A stretch of 64,000 nt of DNA from Saprospiraceae bacterium (GTDB lineage Bacteria > Bacteroidota > Bacteroidia > Chitinophagales > Saprospiraceae), in the NCBI GenBank assembly GCA_016710265.1, contig JADJJL010000006.1, positions 248,001 to 312,000 of the forward strand, given 5' to 3'. Made by a program: the position numbers and the translations under genes. The notes below the pieces were generated by a model, which saw only the letters and a list, made by a program, of their open reading frames with translations, made no database searches and was not told the DNA's origin. This document shows, piece by piece, positions 45,438 through 54,743 of this stretch (positions are counted from its first letter, which is position 1; every line of letters starts with the position of its first letter).

Positions 45438-47126
45438 TTGAAGATATTTTTGGACAACCTAGACTTCCAAATTCCAGCGGATCAATTGGAAAAAATCAGA
45501 ATAGCTTGTGAATCAGGGCAGGTTAGGAAAGTGACTCAAGTTACGATCCATGAGTGGCTGTATGTATTGCGCTGGGAAGTTTCTATGCTTGAATGTAAAC
45601 TTAGTTATACCTCCCAATCCGTTAGTGCTGTTTCCTGTGCCTGTGGTTGCCATTCTTCAAAAAATCCATGTATACATGCCTGGGCATTGGCTTACTGGCA
45701 CAAGAACTACAGAGATCAACAAGTTAAAACCGGTAATCAAGTTTTGAGGGATCAAAGAAAATCCTTCCTGGCAGATTTGCATCTTAAAAGTCATTCAGAA
45801 TTGGCTGATTTTTTATCTCTGACACTCAAGTTTTATCCAGATTTATATAAATGGTCCTCTTTGCTTTTGCCTTCCCAGATGGAAGATTCAAGCATTTTTG
45901 ATTATTATTTAAATTCCATGTCAGAATTTAATCAAGTGCAAAGTTCTAAAAGTCAATTATTAACCATAAAAGACATCAAAACAAAATTATTGGTACTTGA
46001 GCAGGTCCAAGAGAAAGCATTACAATATTATCTCCAGGGGGAAATGGAAAAACCCTTTTCAATTTTTTTAGCAATGATGGTAAGTGCTTATCGTTGGGTG
46101 GGATCTATCCCTGGTGCGAATGCATCCAAATTTAAGCAAAAAATTATTTATCATATTCAGACTTTGATGCAAATTATTAAAACCACTAAGGCACCTGACT
46201 TGAGAAGTAGAATGTATGATACTCTGATACATACGATGAAAAATTATCCCCATTTTATCATCCAACGACATGACAATTTATTGTCTTGTCTTTACTTATT
46301 TGTGGAGCAAAAGAAAAAAATAAAAGAATTTGAAAAAAATGAATTACCGGATTACTTAAAATCTTCTTTTGCTTGGTACGAACCGTTGGAAACACTTTGG
46401 TTTCTTTATCATCAATACGATTTAAGTCATTGGGTTCAATGGATTCAAAAAGACTCTTTGTTGGATCAAATAAATCCTATATTTTTAATTCAATTTAGTC
46501 GGGAATTGACAGACCGATATCATGAAGAAAAATCTCAAAACATAGCGGGTTTGATTTTTACACATAGTTTACACCTGGAATGTAGACAGACGGCTATGGA
46601 AACTTTACTTGAAATATATCTAAGAAATCATCAGACTGAACTTCTTGTGGAAGCATCAGCAAAAGCGGCCATGGAATTGAAACAATTAAAATTTGTTAAA
46701 ATCTGGAAAGAAGCTTCAGCTTCCGACAATGATGCTTGCATCAAATTCGCCCTTGCCTATAAGAAAAGTAAAATTTTTGATAAAATATTTTATTATAAAA
46801 TTTTAGGTGAATTGGAATTGGTGGATTTACTTTTGGCAGAACTAGAGTCAGAAAAGGACATTCTTACGCTGATGCAATTTGATCACCTTGTGGCAGATTC
46901 TGACCCAGACCGTTTGTTGGGAATTTATATAAGTTTAACCGAAGATTTTTTGACCCAACATGTAGGTTCAAAAGCATATGAATTTGTTGAGAAAGTCAAA
47001 AAGCATTTTTTGGAGATTCGTCAAAAAAATTTGGAAAAGGATTATTCCACTCAACTTCAAAATTTATTTCCTGACCGAATTTCTCTTTATTCACACATTG
47101 ATAAAATTCACAAAATAGAAATATGA
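45438..47126 (+). CDS. SWIM zinc-finger protein
   Basis: A 562-residue protein with a SWIM finger at residues 67-80 (CAC then CIH: C67, C69, C78, H80), a zinc-binding module used for DNA or protein contact. The rest is helical without a recognised domain and resembles the helical-repeat bodies of bacterial SWIM proteins. There is no SWI2/SNF2 helicase gene beside it, although many SWIM proteins partner one. The start is TTG at 45438 and a weaker alternative exists. The stop overlaps the ATG of the GH13-like gene by 4 nt, indicating translational coupling. Confidence 0.8.
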   Translation: MKIFLDNLDFQIPADQLEKIRIACESGQVRKVTQVTIHEWLYVLRWEVSMLECKLSYTSQSVSAVSCACGCHSSKNPCIHAWALAYWHKNYRDQQVKTGNQVLRDQRKSFLADLHLKSHSELADFLSLTLKFYPDLYKWSSLLLPSQMEDSSIFDYYLNSMSEFNQVQSSKSQLLTIKDIKTKLLVLEQVQEKALQYYLQGEMEKPFSIFLAMMVSAYRWVGSIPGANASKFKQKIIYHIQTLMQIIKTTKAPDLRSRMYDTLIHTMKNYPHFIIQRHDNLLSCLYLFVEQKKKIKEFEKNELPDYLKSSFAWYEPLETLWFLYHQYDLSHWVQWIQKDSLLDQINPIFLIQFSRELTDRYHEEKSQNIAGLIFTHSLHLECRQTAMETLLEIYLRNHQTELLVEASAKAAMELKQLKFVKIWKEASASDNDACIKFALAYKKSKIFDKIFYYKILGELELVDLLLAELESEKDILTLMQFDHLVADSDPDRLLGIYISLTEDFLTQHVGSKAYEFVEKVKKHFLEIRQKNLEKDYSTQLQNLFPDRISLYSHIDKIHKIEI

Positions 47127-48439
47127 AAATTCGCATTATTGGCATTGTTATAGTATTAACCTGCCTTGTTATTGGTTGTAAAAATTCTGTCAAATTAGAT
47201 CACAAGCATTGGACCCAAGCCATGAGTCTTTATGAAGTGATGCCAAAGAACTTTTCCGCCACCCACGACATACAAGGTGTTTTAAATCAATTAAAGAAAA
47301 TACGTGCACAGTTTATTACAGGATTGGTATTATTGCCATTGTCACCCACAGATGATGGTTCCAATCTTTTTAATCCTGGCGATCCATATGCCTCCATCAA
47401 TCTGACTGCTTTGGATACCAATGTGGCAGATGAAAAGACTTTTAATTTATTAATCGATTCATGCCATCATTTTAAAATCAAGATATTTCTGGAGTTAAAC
47501 CTTTCTTACACCGGACCATCGCACCCTTGGAGAAAAGAGAATCCTGATTTTTATCAATCGAATGAAGAGCAGGAAAATGGTAAATACAATCAAAAATTCG
47601 TTGCCTTAAATTTGGAGAATAAAAGTCTTCAATCTAAATTGTTAAAAGCAGTCAAATATTGGTCTGATCGATATGCATTGGATGGTATCGTGGTCGTGAA
47701 TGGTGAAGAATTTACAGATGAGTTTTGGACCAAAATTTCTAAAATTGTCCATGGTAACGGCCAGCTTTTAATTGCTTCTGCGCAAAAACCGGCTCTTATG
47801 GAAAGTGGAGTAGTGGACAGTTATTTTAATCTAGAATTGTATAGTTTATTTCAAAAAATGGCTGCCAGTGAACTGAAGACCTCTGATTTCAAAAATATAC
47901 TTCAGACCAATCAAAGTTCTAAAATTAAAAGCAGTTCCATTATGTTTAATCAGAATGCCGTAACCAATCGTTCTCAAGGATCTGAATATAATCGATGTCA
48001 GGAATGTTACAAACAATGTGCATTGTTGACCTATCTTTTAGGTGGAGTGCCTTGGGTTTTAAATGGTCAGGAAGGTCCTGCTTTTGATGGAATCAATACC
48101 TTTAAAAATGAAGTTTTGTCAGAAAGATACAATTACAATAGAGATTTTTACAGAGCGCTAAATATCCATCGCAGAGAAAATGCGGCAATGAATTCATTGT
48201 TGAACAATCTACCCGTGTTAATTTCAGATTCTGAGGAAGTGTTGGCCTTTGAAAGAAAGCATGGAAATCTATCCATCATGTTTATGGGTAATCTTACCAA
48301 CAAAACGGTGCAATATACCATCAATAAAGACTTTAGATTTTATACAGAATTTTTTACCCGCGCCTTGGTTAGTTTCGAACCTAATGTAATTTATACCCTG
48401 GCTCCTTATCAATATATTATGTTGACCAATCTCAAGTAG
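47123..48439 (+). CDS. GH13-like lipoprotein without catalytic residues
   Basis: A 438-residue protein with a lipobox (VIGC, C19), aligned along its length with alpha-amylase-family (GH13) enzymes: PWRKENPDFY, FWTKIS and GGVPWVLNGQEGPAF keep the framework. The catalytic positions are gone: the DGFRxD nucleophile motif is DGIVVV (V192), the acid/base glutamate is S219, and the NHD motif is N276-Q277-N278. It is therefore probably a non-enzymatic carbohydrate-binding or scaffold lipoprotein. It is coupled to the SWIM gene and followed by rlmH after 5 nt. A degraded enzyme is the alternative, but the intact long frame argues for a kept function. Confidence 0.75.
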   Translation: MKIRIIGIVIVLTCLVIGCKNSVKLDHKHWTQAMSLYEVMPKNFSATHDIQGVLNQLKKIRAQFITGLVLLPLSPTDDGSNLFNPGDPYASINLTALDTNVADEKTFNLLIDSCHHFKIKIFLELNLSYTGPSHPWRKENPDFYQSNEEQENGKYNQKFVALNLENKSLQSKLLKAVKYWSDRYALDGIVVVNGEEFTDEFWTKISKIVHGNGQLLIASAQKPALMESGVVDSYFNLELYSLFQKMAASELKTSDFKNILQTNQSSKIKSSSIMFNQNAVTNRSQGSEYNRCQECYKQCALLTYLLGGVPWVLNGQEGPAFDGINTFKNEVLSERYNYNRDFYRALNIHRRENAAMNSLLNNLPVLISDSEEVLAFERKHGNLSIMFMGNLTNKTVQYTINKDFRFYTEFFTRALVSFEPNVIYTLAPYQYIMLTNLK

Positions 48440-48444
48440 GAAAA

Positions 48445-48912
48445 GTGGAAATTCAATTATGGTGGATTGGTAAGACCAGCTTTCCGTATTTAAAAGAAGG
48501 TGTAGCAGATTATCAAAAACGAATTTCTCATCTCTGTAAATTTTCTATCAAAGAGTGGGATGACGTCAAAGTTGTAAAAGAAGCAAAAGTTTTAGCCAAA
48601 TTGGAATGTGATCAATGGATGAAACACATTAAACAAGACGATATGGTCATACTTTGTGATGAACATGGCCAAACGCAAACTTCCAGAGAGTTTGCAAATT
48701 TTATAGAACTCAATCTCCAATCATCTTTTCGTCGTTTGATATTCATCATTGGTGGCGCCTATGGATTTAGCGAAGAGTTTAAATCCAAAAGCCATGCTAA
48801 GGTGTCTTTTTCAAAATTGACATTTTCACATCAACTTTTTCGACTTATTTTCTTAGAGCAACTCTATAGGGCATTTTCAATTATTAAATCAATTCCATAC
48901 CACCATGACTGA
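48445..48912 (+). CDS. rlmH: 23S rRNA pseudouridine-1915 N3-methyltransferase
   Basis: A 155-residue SPOUT-class methyltransferase that modifies helix 69 of 23S rRNA. Signatures: VILCDEHGQTQTSREFA, FIIGGAYGFSEEF (SAM site) and the C-terminal FRLIFLEQLYRAFSIIKSIPYHHD motif (read in two pieces). The start is GTG at 48445. It follows the GH13-like gene by 5 nt and overlaps the rhomboid gene by 8 nt. Confidence 0.96.
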   Translation: MEIQLWWIGKTSFPYLKEGVADYQKRISHLCKFSIKEWDDVKVVKEAKVLAKLECDQWMKHIKQDDMVILCDEHGQTQTSREFANFIELNLQSSFRRLIFIIGGAYGFSEEFKSKSHAKVSFSKLTFSHQLFRLIFLEQLYRAFSIIKSIPYHHD

Positions 48913-49498
48913 TTTTCATTTTTTTGCCACTTACGGTCTCTTAATACTGATATTATTAGTGTCTTTTGCGGCGTTTAACAATTATTCTGTGATTGAACGC
49001 TTTCGACATTATCCTTATCAGGAAAACAAGGATCAGTCATTTTATAGGTGGTTGACTTGCGGCTTTGTACATGGTAATTACCTTCATCTTTTTCTAAATG
49101 CATTTGTGCTGTATCAGTTTGGTCTTACCATTGAATCATTGTACATCAACCAATTTGGTCCTGGTCTAGGAATGCTGGTGTATGTATCGGTTTATCTTGT
49201 GATTTTAGTCCTGAGTTGCGCTCCTACTTTTTTTAAGCATCGGCACAATCCTGCTTATGCTTCCATTGGTGCTTCCGGTGCTATTTCTGGCATACTTTTC
49301 ATATATATATACCATTTTCCTTTCAATATGCTCTATTTCTATGGCATCATTCCATTGCCGGCACTCTTGATGGGAGTGCTTTATTTGGCTTATTCTTGGT
49401 GGGCCGTTAAAAATACCAATGATGGTATAGACCACGATGCTCATTATTATGGGGCTGTCTTAGGCCTTTTGATTGCAGGAATTTTGGACCTATTGTAA
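48905..49498 (+). CDS. Rhomboid-family intramembrane serine protease
   Basis: A 197-residue membrane protease with about six hydrophobic segments. The catalytic serine is S124 in IGASGAISG and the partner histidine is H180 in DHDAHYYGA; HGNYLHLFLNAF supplies the conserved His/Asn. Substrates are unknown. Its start overlaps rlmH by 8 nt. A hairpin at 49587-49621 may end the transcript that begins with the SWIM gene. Confidence 0.92.
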   Translation: MTDFHFFATYGLLILILLVSFAAFNNYSVIERFRHYPYQENKDQSFYRWLTCGFVHGNYLHLFLNAFVLYQFGLTIESLYINQFGPGLGMLVYVSVYLVILVLSCAPTFFKHRHNPAYASIGASGAISGILFIYIYHFPFNMLYFYGIIPLPALLMGVLYLAYSWWAVKNTNDGIDHDAHYYGAVLGLLIAGILDLL

Positions 49499-49586
49499 TT
49501 TCTATTTTTAGGCTCAATTATTCAGCTTTTACAAAGTTCAGATTTAATAATTTATTAATATTGCATAGCTTTACGTCGGTATGTGA

Positions 49587-49621
49587 AAAACTACCTTTGT
49601 CCCAATTTAAGAGGTGGTTTT
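49587..49621 (+). terminator. Hairpin, possible terminator before pstS
   Basis: A 10-bp stem (AAAACTACCT at 49587-49596 with AGGTGGTTTT at 49612-49621, one wobble pair), 15-nt loop, short T run inside the arm. It overlaps a possible -7 box TACCTTTG at 49592-49599, so it may instead be part of pstS control. Confidence 0.35.
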
Positions 49622-49725
49622 AGATTGATTTAAAGGTGTTGATAATCAGTATAATATAATTATCTTAAAGTCTGTAAAAGGTATCATTTTTTCTAAAAAT
49701 AGAGTTTTTAAACAAGCCAAATATT

Positions 49726-50565
49726 ATGATAAAAAGCATTTTTCTGACATTTCCAATTTTTATCCTTCTTTCATGTGGAGGCCCTAAAAATGAAGCAAGC
49801 CAATCGGTTAATTTAAAAGGCAGTGATACTGTATTGCCCCTTGCACAAAAAACAACAGAAGGTTTTTTGAAGATTAATCCTACACATTCTATCACTGTTG
49901 TGGGTGGGGGTAGCGGAACTGGAATTACTGCATTAATGGATGGTAATGCTGATATAGCAATGTCATCCAGAGACCTTAAAGCAGAAGAGAAATTAAAATT
50001 TAAAGAAAAGGGACTGAACATTCAAACAATAACAGTCGGAGTAGATGCTTTGGCTGTAGTGGTACATCCTTCCAACAAGGTCACAAAATTGACACGTGAG
50101 CAAATAGAAGGTATATTTACAGGAGCTACTAAAAATTGGTCTGAAGTTGGAGGTGATGATATGGAAATAGTTTGTTATTCAAGAGAAAATAGTTCTGGTA
50201 CTTATGAGTTCTTTAAGGAACATGTTCTAGACAAAAAAAATTATGGAACTGGAGTTCTGAACATGCCAGCTACAGGTGCCATTGTTCAGTCTATTAGCCA
50301 AACCATTGGGGCTATTGGTTACATCGGAATGGCCTATGTCACTCCGGAAATTAAAACAGTGGATGTTTCATATGACGCAGGTCAAAATTTTTATACTCCA
50401 AATTTTGAAAATGCAATGAATAAGACCTACCCGATTTCAAGACCATTGTATTATTTATACGATAAAAAAATCGAAGATCGATTAAAGCCATATTTGGATT
50501 ATTGCCTTTCTGCAGAAGGACAAAATCTAGTCAAAGAAGTAGGATTTCTTCCCGTTCAGAAATAA
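49726..50565 (+). CDS. pstS: PstS phosphate-binding lipoprotein
   Basis: A 279-residue lipoprotein with lipobox LLSCGG, the high-affinity phosphate receptor of the PstSCAB transporter. Phosphate-contact motifs include LKGSDTVLPLAQ, GGGSGTGITAL, DIAMSSRDLK and SRENSSGTYEFF. It is first in the operon pstSCAB-phoU. The upstream 227-nt gap contains the hairpin at 49587-49621 and an isolated -7 box; no recognisable pho box could be asserted. Confidence 0.96.
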   Translation: MIKSIFLTFPIFILLSCGGPKNEASQSVNLKGSDTVLPLAQKTTEGFLKINPTHSITVVGGGSGTGITALMDGNADIAMSSRDLKAEEKLKFKEKGLNIQTITVGVDALAVVVHPSNKVTKLTREQIEGIFTGATKNWSEVGGDDMEIVCYSRENSSGTYEFFKEHVLDKKNYGTGVLNMPATGAIVQSISQTIGAIGYIGMAYVTPEIKTVDVSYDAGQNFYTPNFENAMNKTYPISRPLYYLYDKKIEDRLKPYLDYCLSAEGQNLVKEVGFLPVQK

Positions 50566-50592
50566 CAAATAAAATTCCATTAAGGAATACCC

Positions 50593-51780
50593 ATGAATCG
50601 ATCAATCGAGAAAGGAGTAGAAGTTTTAATTAAAACCTGTGGTTATTTTACTTCAGTTGTTGTTGTATTGATCGTATTTTTTCTTTTTAAGGAAGGTTTA
50701 TCCTTTGTGGGATCCACACCAGTAGAAGAAGGCTTCTCCATTGTAGTTTCAAAAGCTAATTCTGCAATTACTATCAATTCAGTTCAAGCCAAGGATATAT
50801 TTGATAGTAAAATTCATAATTGGTCCGAAATATCTGGGAAACCAGATTTTATTCGTTTATTTGATTTGGATGATCTTTTAGAAATTTTTAGCCCGGAAGA
50901 ATTGGGTGCTGATTTTGAAAATTCAGAAGTATGTATTCGGCGATTGTTGGACAGCTTGCCTGGTGCGATGGTGGTCGTTTTAAATGCCGCACTTCCAAAG
51001 GATCACAAACTGCATACACTGCAACTGGATAAAATCACGCTATATAGTTTTTTAAGTGACAGGCAATGGTTTCCAACGGCCAAGCCTGTAGGAGTGTATG
51101 GAGCATTACCTCTGTTATTGGGGACACTTTTGGTGAGTATCATGGCCATAATTTTAGCACTTCCATTTGGTTTGGCTGGTGCAATTTATTTGGCTGAAAT
51201 AGCAGACAATCGCGTGCGTAATTGGCTAAAGCCACTTATTGAATTATTATCTGGAATTCCCTCAGTAGTCTATGGCTTTTTTGGACTGGTAGTCATTGTG
51301 CCTTTTGTTCAACAAGTCTTTGGGCTTTCAGTAGGAGAAACAGCATTGAGCGGAAGTATTGTTTTGGCCATTATGGCCTTGCCTACCATTATTACTGTTT
51401 CGGAGGATGCCATTCGTACCATACCTTCAGATGTGAGGCAGGCTAGTCTTGCATTGGGAGCATCCCATTGGCAAACCATCACACGTGTTTTAATTCCATA
51501 TGCAGCATCAGGAATTAGCGCAGCCATTATTCTTGGGGTTGGAAGAGCCATAGGAGAAACCATGGCTGTACTCATGGTCACCGGAAATGCAGCCATTATG
51601 CCACACGGCCTTACACATCCAGTACGTACAATTCCTGCTACCATTGCGGCAGAATTGGGAGAGGCTTCTTTTGGTGGATTGCACTTTAAAGCACTTTTTG
51701 CCTTGGGTTGTGTGTTGTTCGTGATTACTTTTGTGACAAATTATATTGTTGATTCTATATCCAGAAAAAGAAAAATTTGA
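50593..51780 (+). CDS. pstC: PstC phosphate permease with PstS-like periplasmic insert
   Basis: A 395-residue permease, about 75 longer than typical PstC. Membrane helix 1 (about 15-38) is followed by a periplasmic stretch (about 40-160) before the ABC permease core. Within it, VQAKDIFDSKIHNWSEI (64-80) resembles the PstS sequence REQIEGIFTGATKNWSEV of this operon. The core has the EAA loop in GALPLLLGTLLVSIMAI to the end, with VGRAIGETMAV. The insert may hold phosphate or dock PstS; this is inference. It is 27 nt from pstS and overlaps pstA at its stop. Confidence 0.93.
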   Translation: MNRSIEKGVEVLIKTCGYFTSVVVVLIVFFLFKEGLSFVGSTPVEEGFSIVVSKANSAITINSVQAKDIFDSKIHNWSEISGKPDFIRLFDLDDLLEIFSPEELGADFENSEVCIRRLLDSLPGAMVVVLNAALPKDHKLHTLQLDKITLYSFLSDRQWFPTAKPVGVYGALPLLLGTLLVSIMAIILALPFGLAGAIYLAEIADNRVRNWLKPLIELLSGIPSVVYGFFGLVVIVPFVQQVFGLSVGETALSGSIVLAIMALPTIITVSEDAIRTIPSDVRQASLALGASHWQTITRVLIPYAASGISAAIILGVGRAIGETMAVLMVTGNAAIMPHGLTHPVRTIPATIAAELGEASFGGLHFKALFALGCVLFVITFVTNYIVDSISRKRKI

Positions 51781-51788
51781 GCAACAAG

Positions 51789-52670
51789 ATGATAGAATTT
51801 CCCGAAAAGGCAGATCAAATTAAAAGGTGGTCTCAGATCTTTTTTTTTGGACTTGCGAGGATACTTTCGATCAGCATCATCTTGATTTTGCTTCTGATTC
51901 TTTATTTTATTGTCAGTCGAGGAATATCGGTTATTAGTTGGGAATTTTTATCTGCTGCACCCAAGGAAAGTATGACCCAGGGCGGAATAATGCCCGCATT
52001 GGTAGGTACATTGTATCTTATTTTTTGGAGTATGTTGATCGCCTTTCCCATTGGAGTCATGGCAGGAATTTATGTCAACGAATATTCACAGGATGGTCGA
52101 ATTAAGAGATTTATTAAAATGATGACCAACAATCTTTCCGGAATTCCTTCAATCGTTTTTGGACTTTTCGGGATGGCCTTGTTTGTCAATTATCTTAATT
52201 TTGGCGCTTCTATTTTAGCTGGTTCATTGACCTTGGCGCTTTTAAGTTTACCGCTGATTATTAGAACGACCGAAGAAAGTTTGAAATCGGTCGATCAAGG
52301 ATTTAGAAACGGAAGTTATGCACTTGGAGCTTCCAAACTGTATACCATTCGCAAGGTCGTATTGCCCATTGCTTTTCCAAACATCATCACAGGACTCATT
52401 CTGAGTATTGGAAGAGTATCGGGAGAAACTGCACCAATTTTATTTACCTGCGCCGCATATTTTTTGCCAAAATTGCCGTCTTCTGTAATGGAGCAATGCA
52501 TGGCCTTACCTTATCATTTATATGTCATCGCAACCAGTGGAACTGATGTGGCTAAAACCAGACCCATGGCCTATGGCACAGCTTTGGTTTTGATCATCAT
52601 CGTTTTAATTGTAAACTTGTTTGCCAATTTATTGAGAAATTATTTTGCCTCCAAAGTTAAAATGAAGTAA
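51789..52670 (+). CDS. pstA: PstA phosphate permease
   Basis: The second membrane subunit of the Pst transporter, with about six helices and the permease signature (RTTEESLKSVDQGFRNGSYALGASK read in part, SGETAPILFT). The ATG at 51789 was chosen; a TTG at 51777 overlapping the pstC stop would add four residues. The stop TAA shares its last base with the ATG of pstB. Confidence 0.95.
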   Translation: MIEFPEKADQIKRWSQIFFFGLARILSISIILILLLILYFIVSRGISVISWEFLSAAPKESMTQGGIMPALVGTLYLIFWSMLIAFPIGVMAGIYVNEYSQDGRIKRFIKMMTNNLSGIPSIVFGLFGMALFVNYLNFGASILAGSLTLALLSLPLIIRTTEESLKSVDQGFRNGSYALGASKLYTIRKVVLPIAFPNIITGLILSIGRVSGETAPILFTCAAYFLPKLPSSVMEQCMALPYHLYVIATSGTDVAKTRPMAYGTALVLIIIVLIVNLFANLLRNYFASKVKMK

Positions 52671-53428
52671 TGAATATTAAGATTAAGACCCAAAACGTCC
52701 ATTTATACTATGGAGATTTTCATGCACTGAAGGACATTAGCGTTGGTATGTATGAAAAAGCAGTTACTGCTTTAATTGGTCCTTCCGGATGTGGCAAGTC
52801 CACATTCCTGAGGTTGTTTAATAGGATGAATGATTTAATAGACAACGTCAAGATTACTGGTGAAATCACCATTGACCAAAAGAATATTTATCAAATCAAA
52901 CAATCGCACATAGATAATTTGCGTCGAAATGTAGGGATGGTTTTTCAAAAACCCAATCCATTTCCCAAAACGATTTTTGAAAATGTGGCTTATGGTTTAA
53001 GAGTCAATGGGATCAATCAGGAAAAAGTAATTTCAGATCAGGTGGAACTTTCACTAAGACAAGCGGCTTTGTGGGAAGAGGTCAAAGACAAATTAAAAAA
53101 ATCTGCGTTTGAATTGTCAGGAGGTCAACAGCAAAGGCTTTGCATCGCCAGAGCATTGGCCGTGGAACCTTCTATTTTATTAATGGATGAGCCAGCTTCT
53201 GCTTTAGACCCAATTTCAACTGCGAAAATAGAAGAGTTGATTTTTGAACTAAAAAAGGATTATACCATTTTAATCGTGACCCACAATATGCAACAAGCCG
53301 GAAGAATTAGTGATTACACCGGTTTCTTTTTAAATGGAGAATTAATCGAATTTGATGAAACCAAAACGATTTTTACCAATCCTAAAAACAACAAAACTGA
53401 AAGCTATATCACAGGCCGTTTTGGCTAA
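52670..53428 (+). CDS. pstB: PstB phosphate transporter ATPase
   Basis: A 252-residue ABC ATPase. Walker A GPSGCGKST, signature LSGGQQQR, Walker B ILLMDEPAS and the H-loop VTHNMQQA are all present. It powers phosphate uptake through PstC/PstA. It starts on the last base of the pstA stop; phoU follows after 12 nt. Confidence 0.97.
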   Translation: MNIKIKTQNVHLYYGDFHALKDISVGMYEKAVTALIGPSGCGKSTFLRLFNRMNDLIDNVKITGEITIDQKNIYQIKQSHIDNLRRNVGMVFQKPNPFPKTIFENVAYGLRVNGINQEKVISDQVELSLRQAALWEEVKDKLKKSAFELSGGQQQRLCIARALAVEPSILLMDEPASALDPISTAKIEELIFELKKDYTILIVTHNMQQAGRISDYTGFFLNGELIEFDETKTIFTNPKNNKTESYITGRFG

Positions 53429-53440
53429 AAAATTAAAATC

Positions 53441-54124
53441 ATGACACATCTCGATACGGAAATTAACGACCTCAAAGCAGAATTGTCCCAAATGTGGGAG
53501 CTGGTTAATTCTCAATTGGATAAAACTCAAATTTCTTTGGCAAAATTTGACAGAGATTTGGCCTTGGAAGTTCAAGAGAATGAGAAAAGGGTCAATGCTT
53601 ATGAACTACACATAGACAAGGCTTGTGAGGATTTTTTGGCATTGTATCAACCTTTAGCTACGGATCTTAGGTTTATATTGTCCACCCTTAAGATCAACAC
53701 CAATTTAGAGCGAATCGCAGATATAGCATCGGGAATTTCAGAATTCATCAGTGATGTAGATACCGGCTTTAATCCTAAAATACTGGATCAAATGTCGGCT
53801 TTAAAAATGTTGTCCATTAGCGTAGAAATGGTCAGAGATCTTAAAGAAGCTTACCAATACGAGAACACAGCATTGGCACGTACTATTTTCAACAGAGATA
53901 AATTGTTGGATGCCATCAATGAAAAAGCAAGTACATTGGCTATAGAATGTTTGGACAATTTTCCAGATCAGAGAAGACAAACCCTCCATGTTTTATCCAT
54001 CATTCGTAAAATCGAAAGGATTGGAGACCAATGCAAAAACATTGCAGAAGAAATTATTTTCTATTTGGATGCAAAAGTCATCAAACACAAGAAGAAGCTA
54101 ACAGAACCGGATAAGGAAGAGTAA
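53441..54124 (+). CDS. phoU: PhoU phosphate-signalling regulator
   Basis: A 227-residue helical protein with two PhoU three-helix repeats: LATDLRFILSTLKINTNLERIADIA in the first and LHVLSIIRKIERIGDQCKNIAEEI in the second (each quoted in part). PhoU links the transporter to PhoR and stops the phosphate response when phosphate is plentiful. It is last in the operon; the nearby PhoR/PhoB-like pair is the candidate partner. Confidence 0.95.
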   Translation: MTHLDTEINDLKAELSQMWELVNSQLDKTQISLAKFDRDLALEVQENEKRVNAYELHIDKACEDFLALYQPLATDLRFILSTLKINTNLERIADIASGISEFISDVDTGFNPKILDQMSALKMLSISVEMVRDLKEAYQYENTALARTIFNRDKLLDAINEKASTLAIECLDNFPDQRRQTLHVLSIIRKIERIGDQCKNIAEEIIFYLDAKVIKHKKKLTEPDKEE

Positions 54125-54165
54125 TAAACATCCATACTTTATTCGCCCAATGTCTTCCACCAATT

Positions 54166-54193
54166 TTTGATTCTTAAAATTGTGGTACTTTTG
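54166..54193 (+). promoter_or_regulatory. Promoter of coaD
   Basis: TTTG at 54166-54169, 16-nt spacer, TACTTTTG at 54186-54193. The expected start near 54199 lies before the ATG at 54223 and rules out a GTG start at 54193. Confidence 0.5.
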
Positions 54194-54222
54194 TGGATAA
54201 TTCATTCATTGGATCTTCTATC

Positions 54223-54699
54223 ATGAAAATAGCTGTTCTTCCAGGTTCTTTCGATCCCATCACCACCGGTCATGTAGACATTGTTCGCAGGGCTTTGCCT
54301 TTGTTTGACAAAATGTACATCGCCATTGGTGTCAATTCACAAAAAAAATATCTCTTTCCATTGCAACAAAGATTGGATTGGTTGAATGAACTTTTTTCAG
54401 ACGAACCGAAAATTGAAATCGTTCACTTTGAAGGACTAACCTTGCATTATTGTCAAAAAATTGGTGCAAAATACTTAGTTAGAGGGATCCGTAATGCTGC
54501 TGACTTTGATTATGAGCGCACCATTTCTCAAATCAACCATACCGTTGCGAAGGAATTGGAAACAGTGTTTTTTATTGCAAAACCAGAATTAAGCCATGTT
54601 AGCTCTACCATCGTTAGAGAATTGATTCTTGGAAAGGGAGACATTAGCAGCTTTGTTCCTGCAGCAATCAATACTTTCATTTCCAATCAGAAAGATTAA
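54223..54699 (+). CDS. coaD: Phosphopantetheine adenylyltransferase
   Basis: A 158-residue enzyme that makes dephospho-CoA from 4'-phosphopantetheine and ATP. The nucleotidyltransferase motif is GSFDPITTGHVDIV, with YLVRGIRNAADFDYE and the C-terminal HVSSTIVREL. The start at 54223 (MKIAVLPGSFDP) was chosen over an upstream GTG because that GTG is inside the promoter. It is a separate transcription unit after phoU. Confidence 0.96.
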   Translation: MKIAVLPGSFDPITTGHVDIVRRALPLFDKMYIAIGVNSQKKYLFPLQQRLDWLNELFSDEPKIEIVHFEGLTLHYCQKIGAKYLVRGIRNAADFDYERTISQINHTVAKELETVFFIAKPELSHVSSTIVRELILGKGDISSFVPAAINTFISNQKD

Positions 54700-54743
54700 T
54701 CATTTTTGTATTTAAATATATTTTCCGAACAATTATATAAAAC

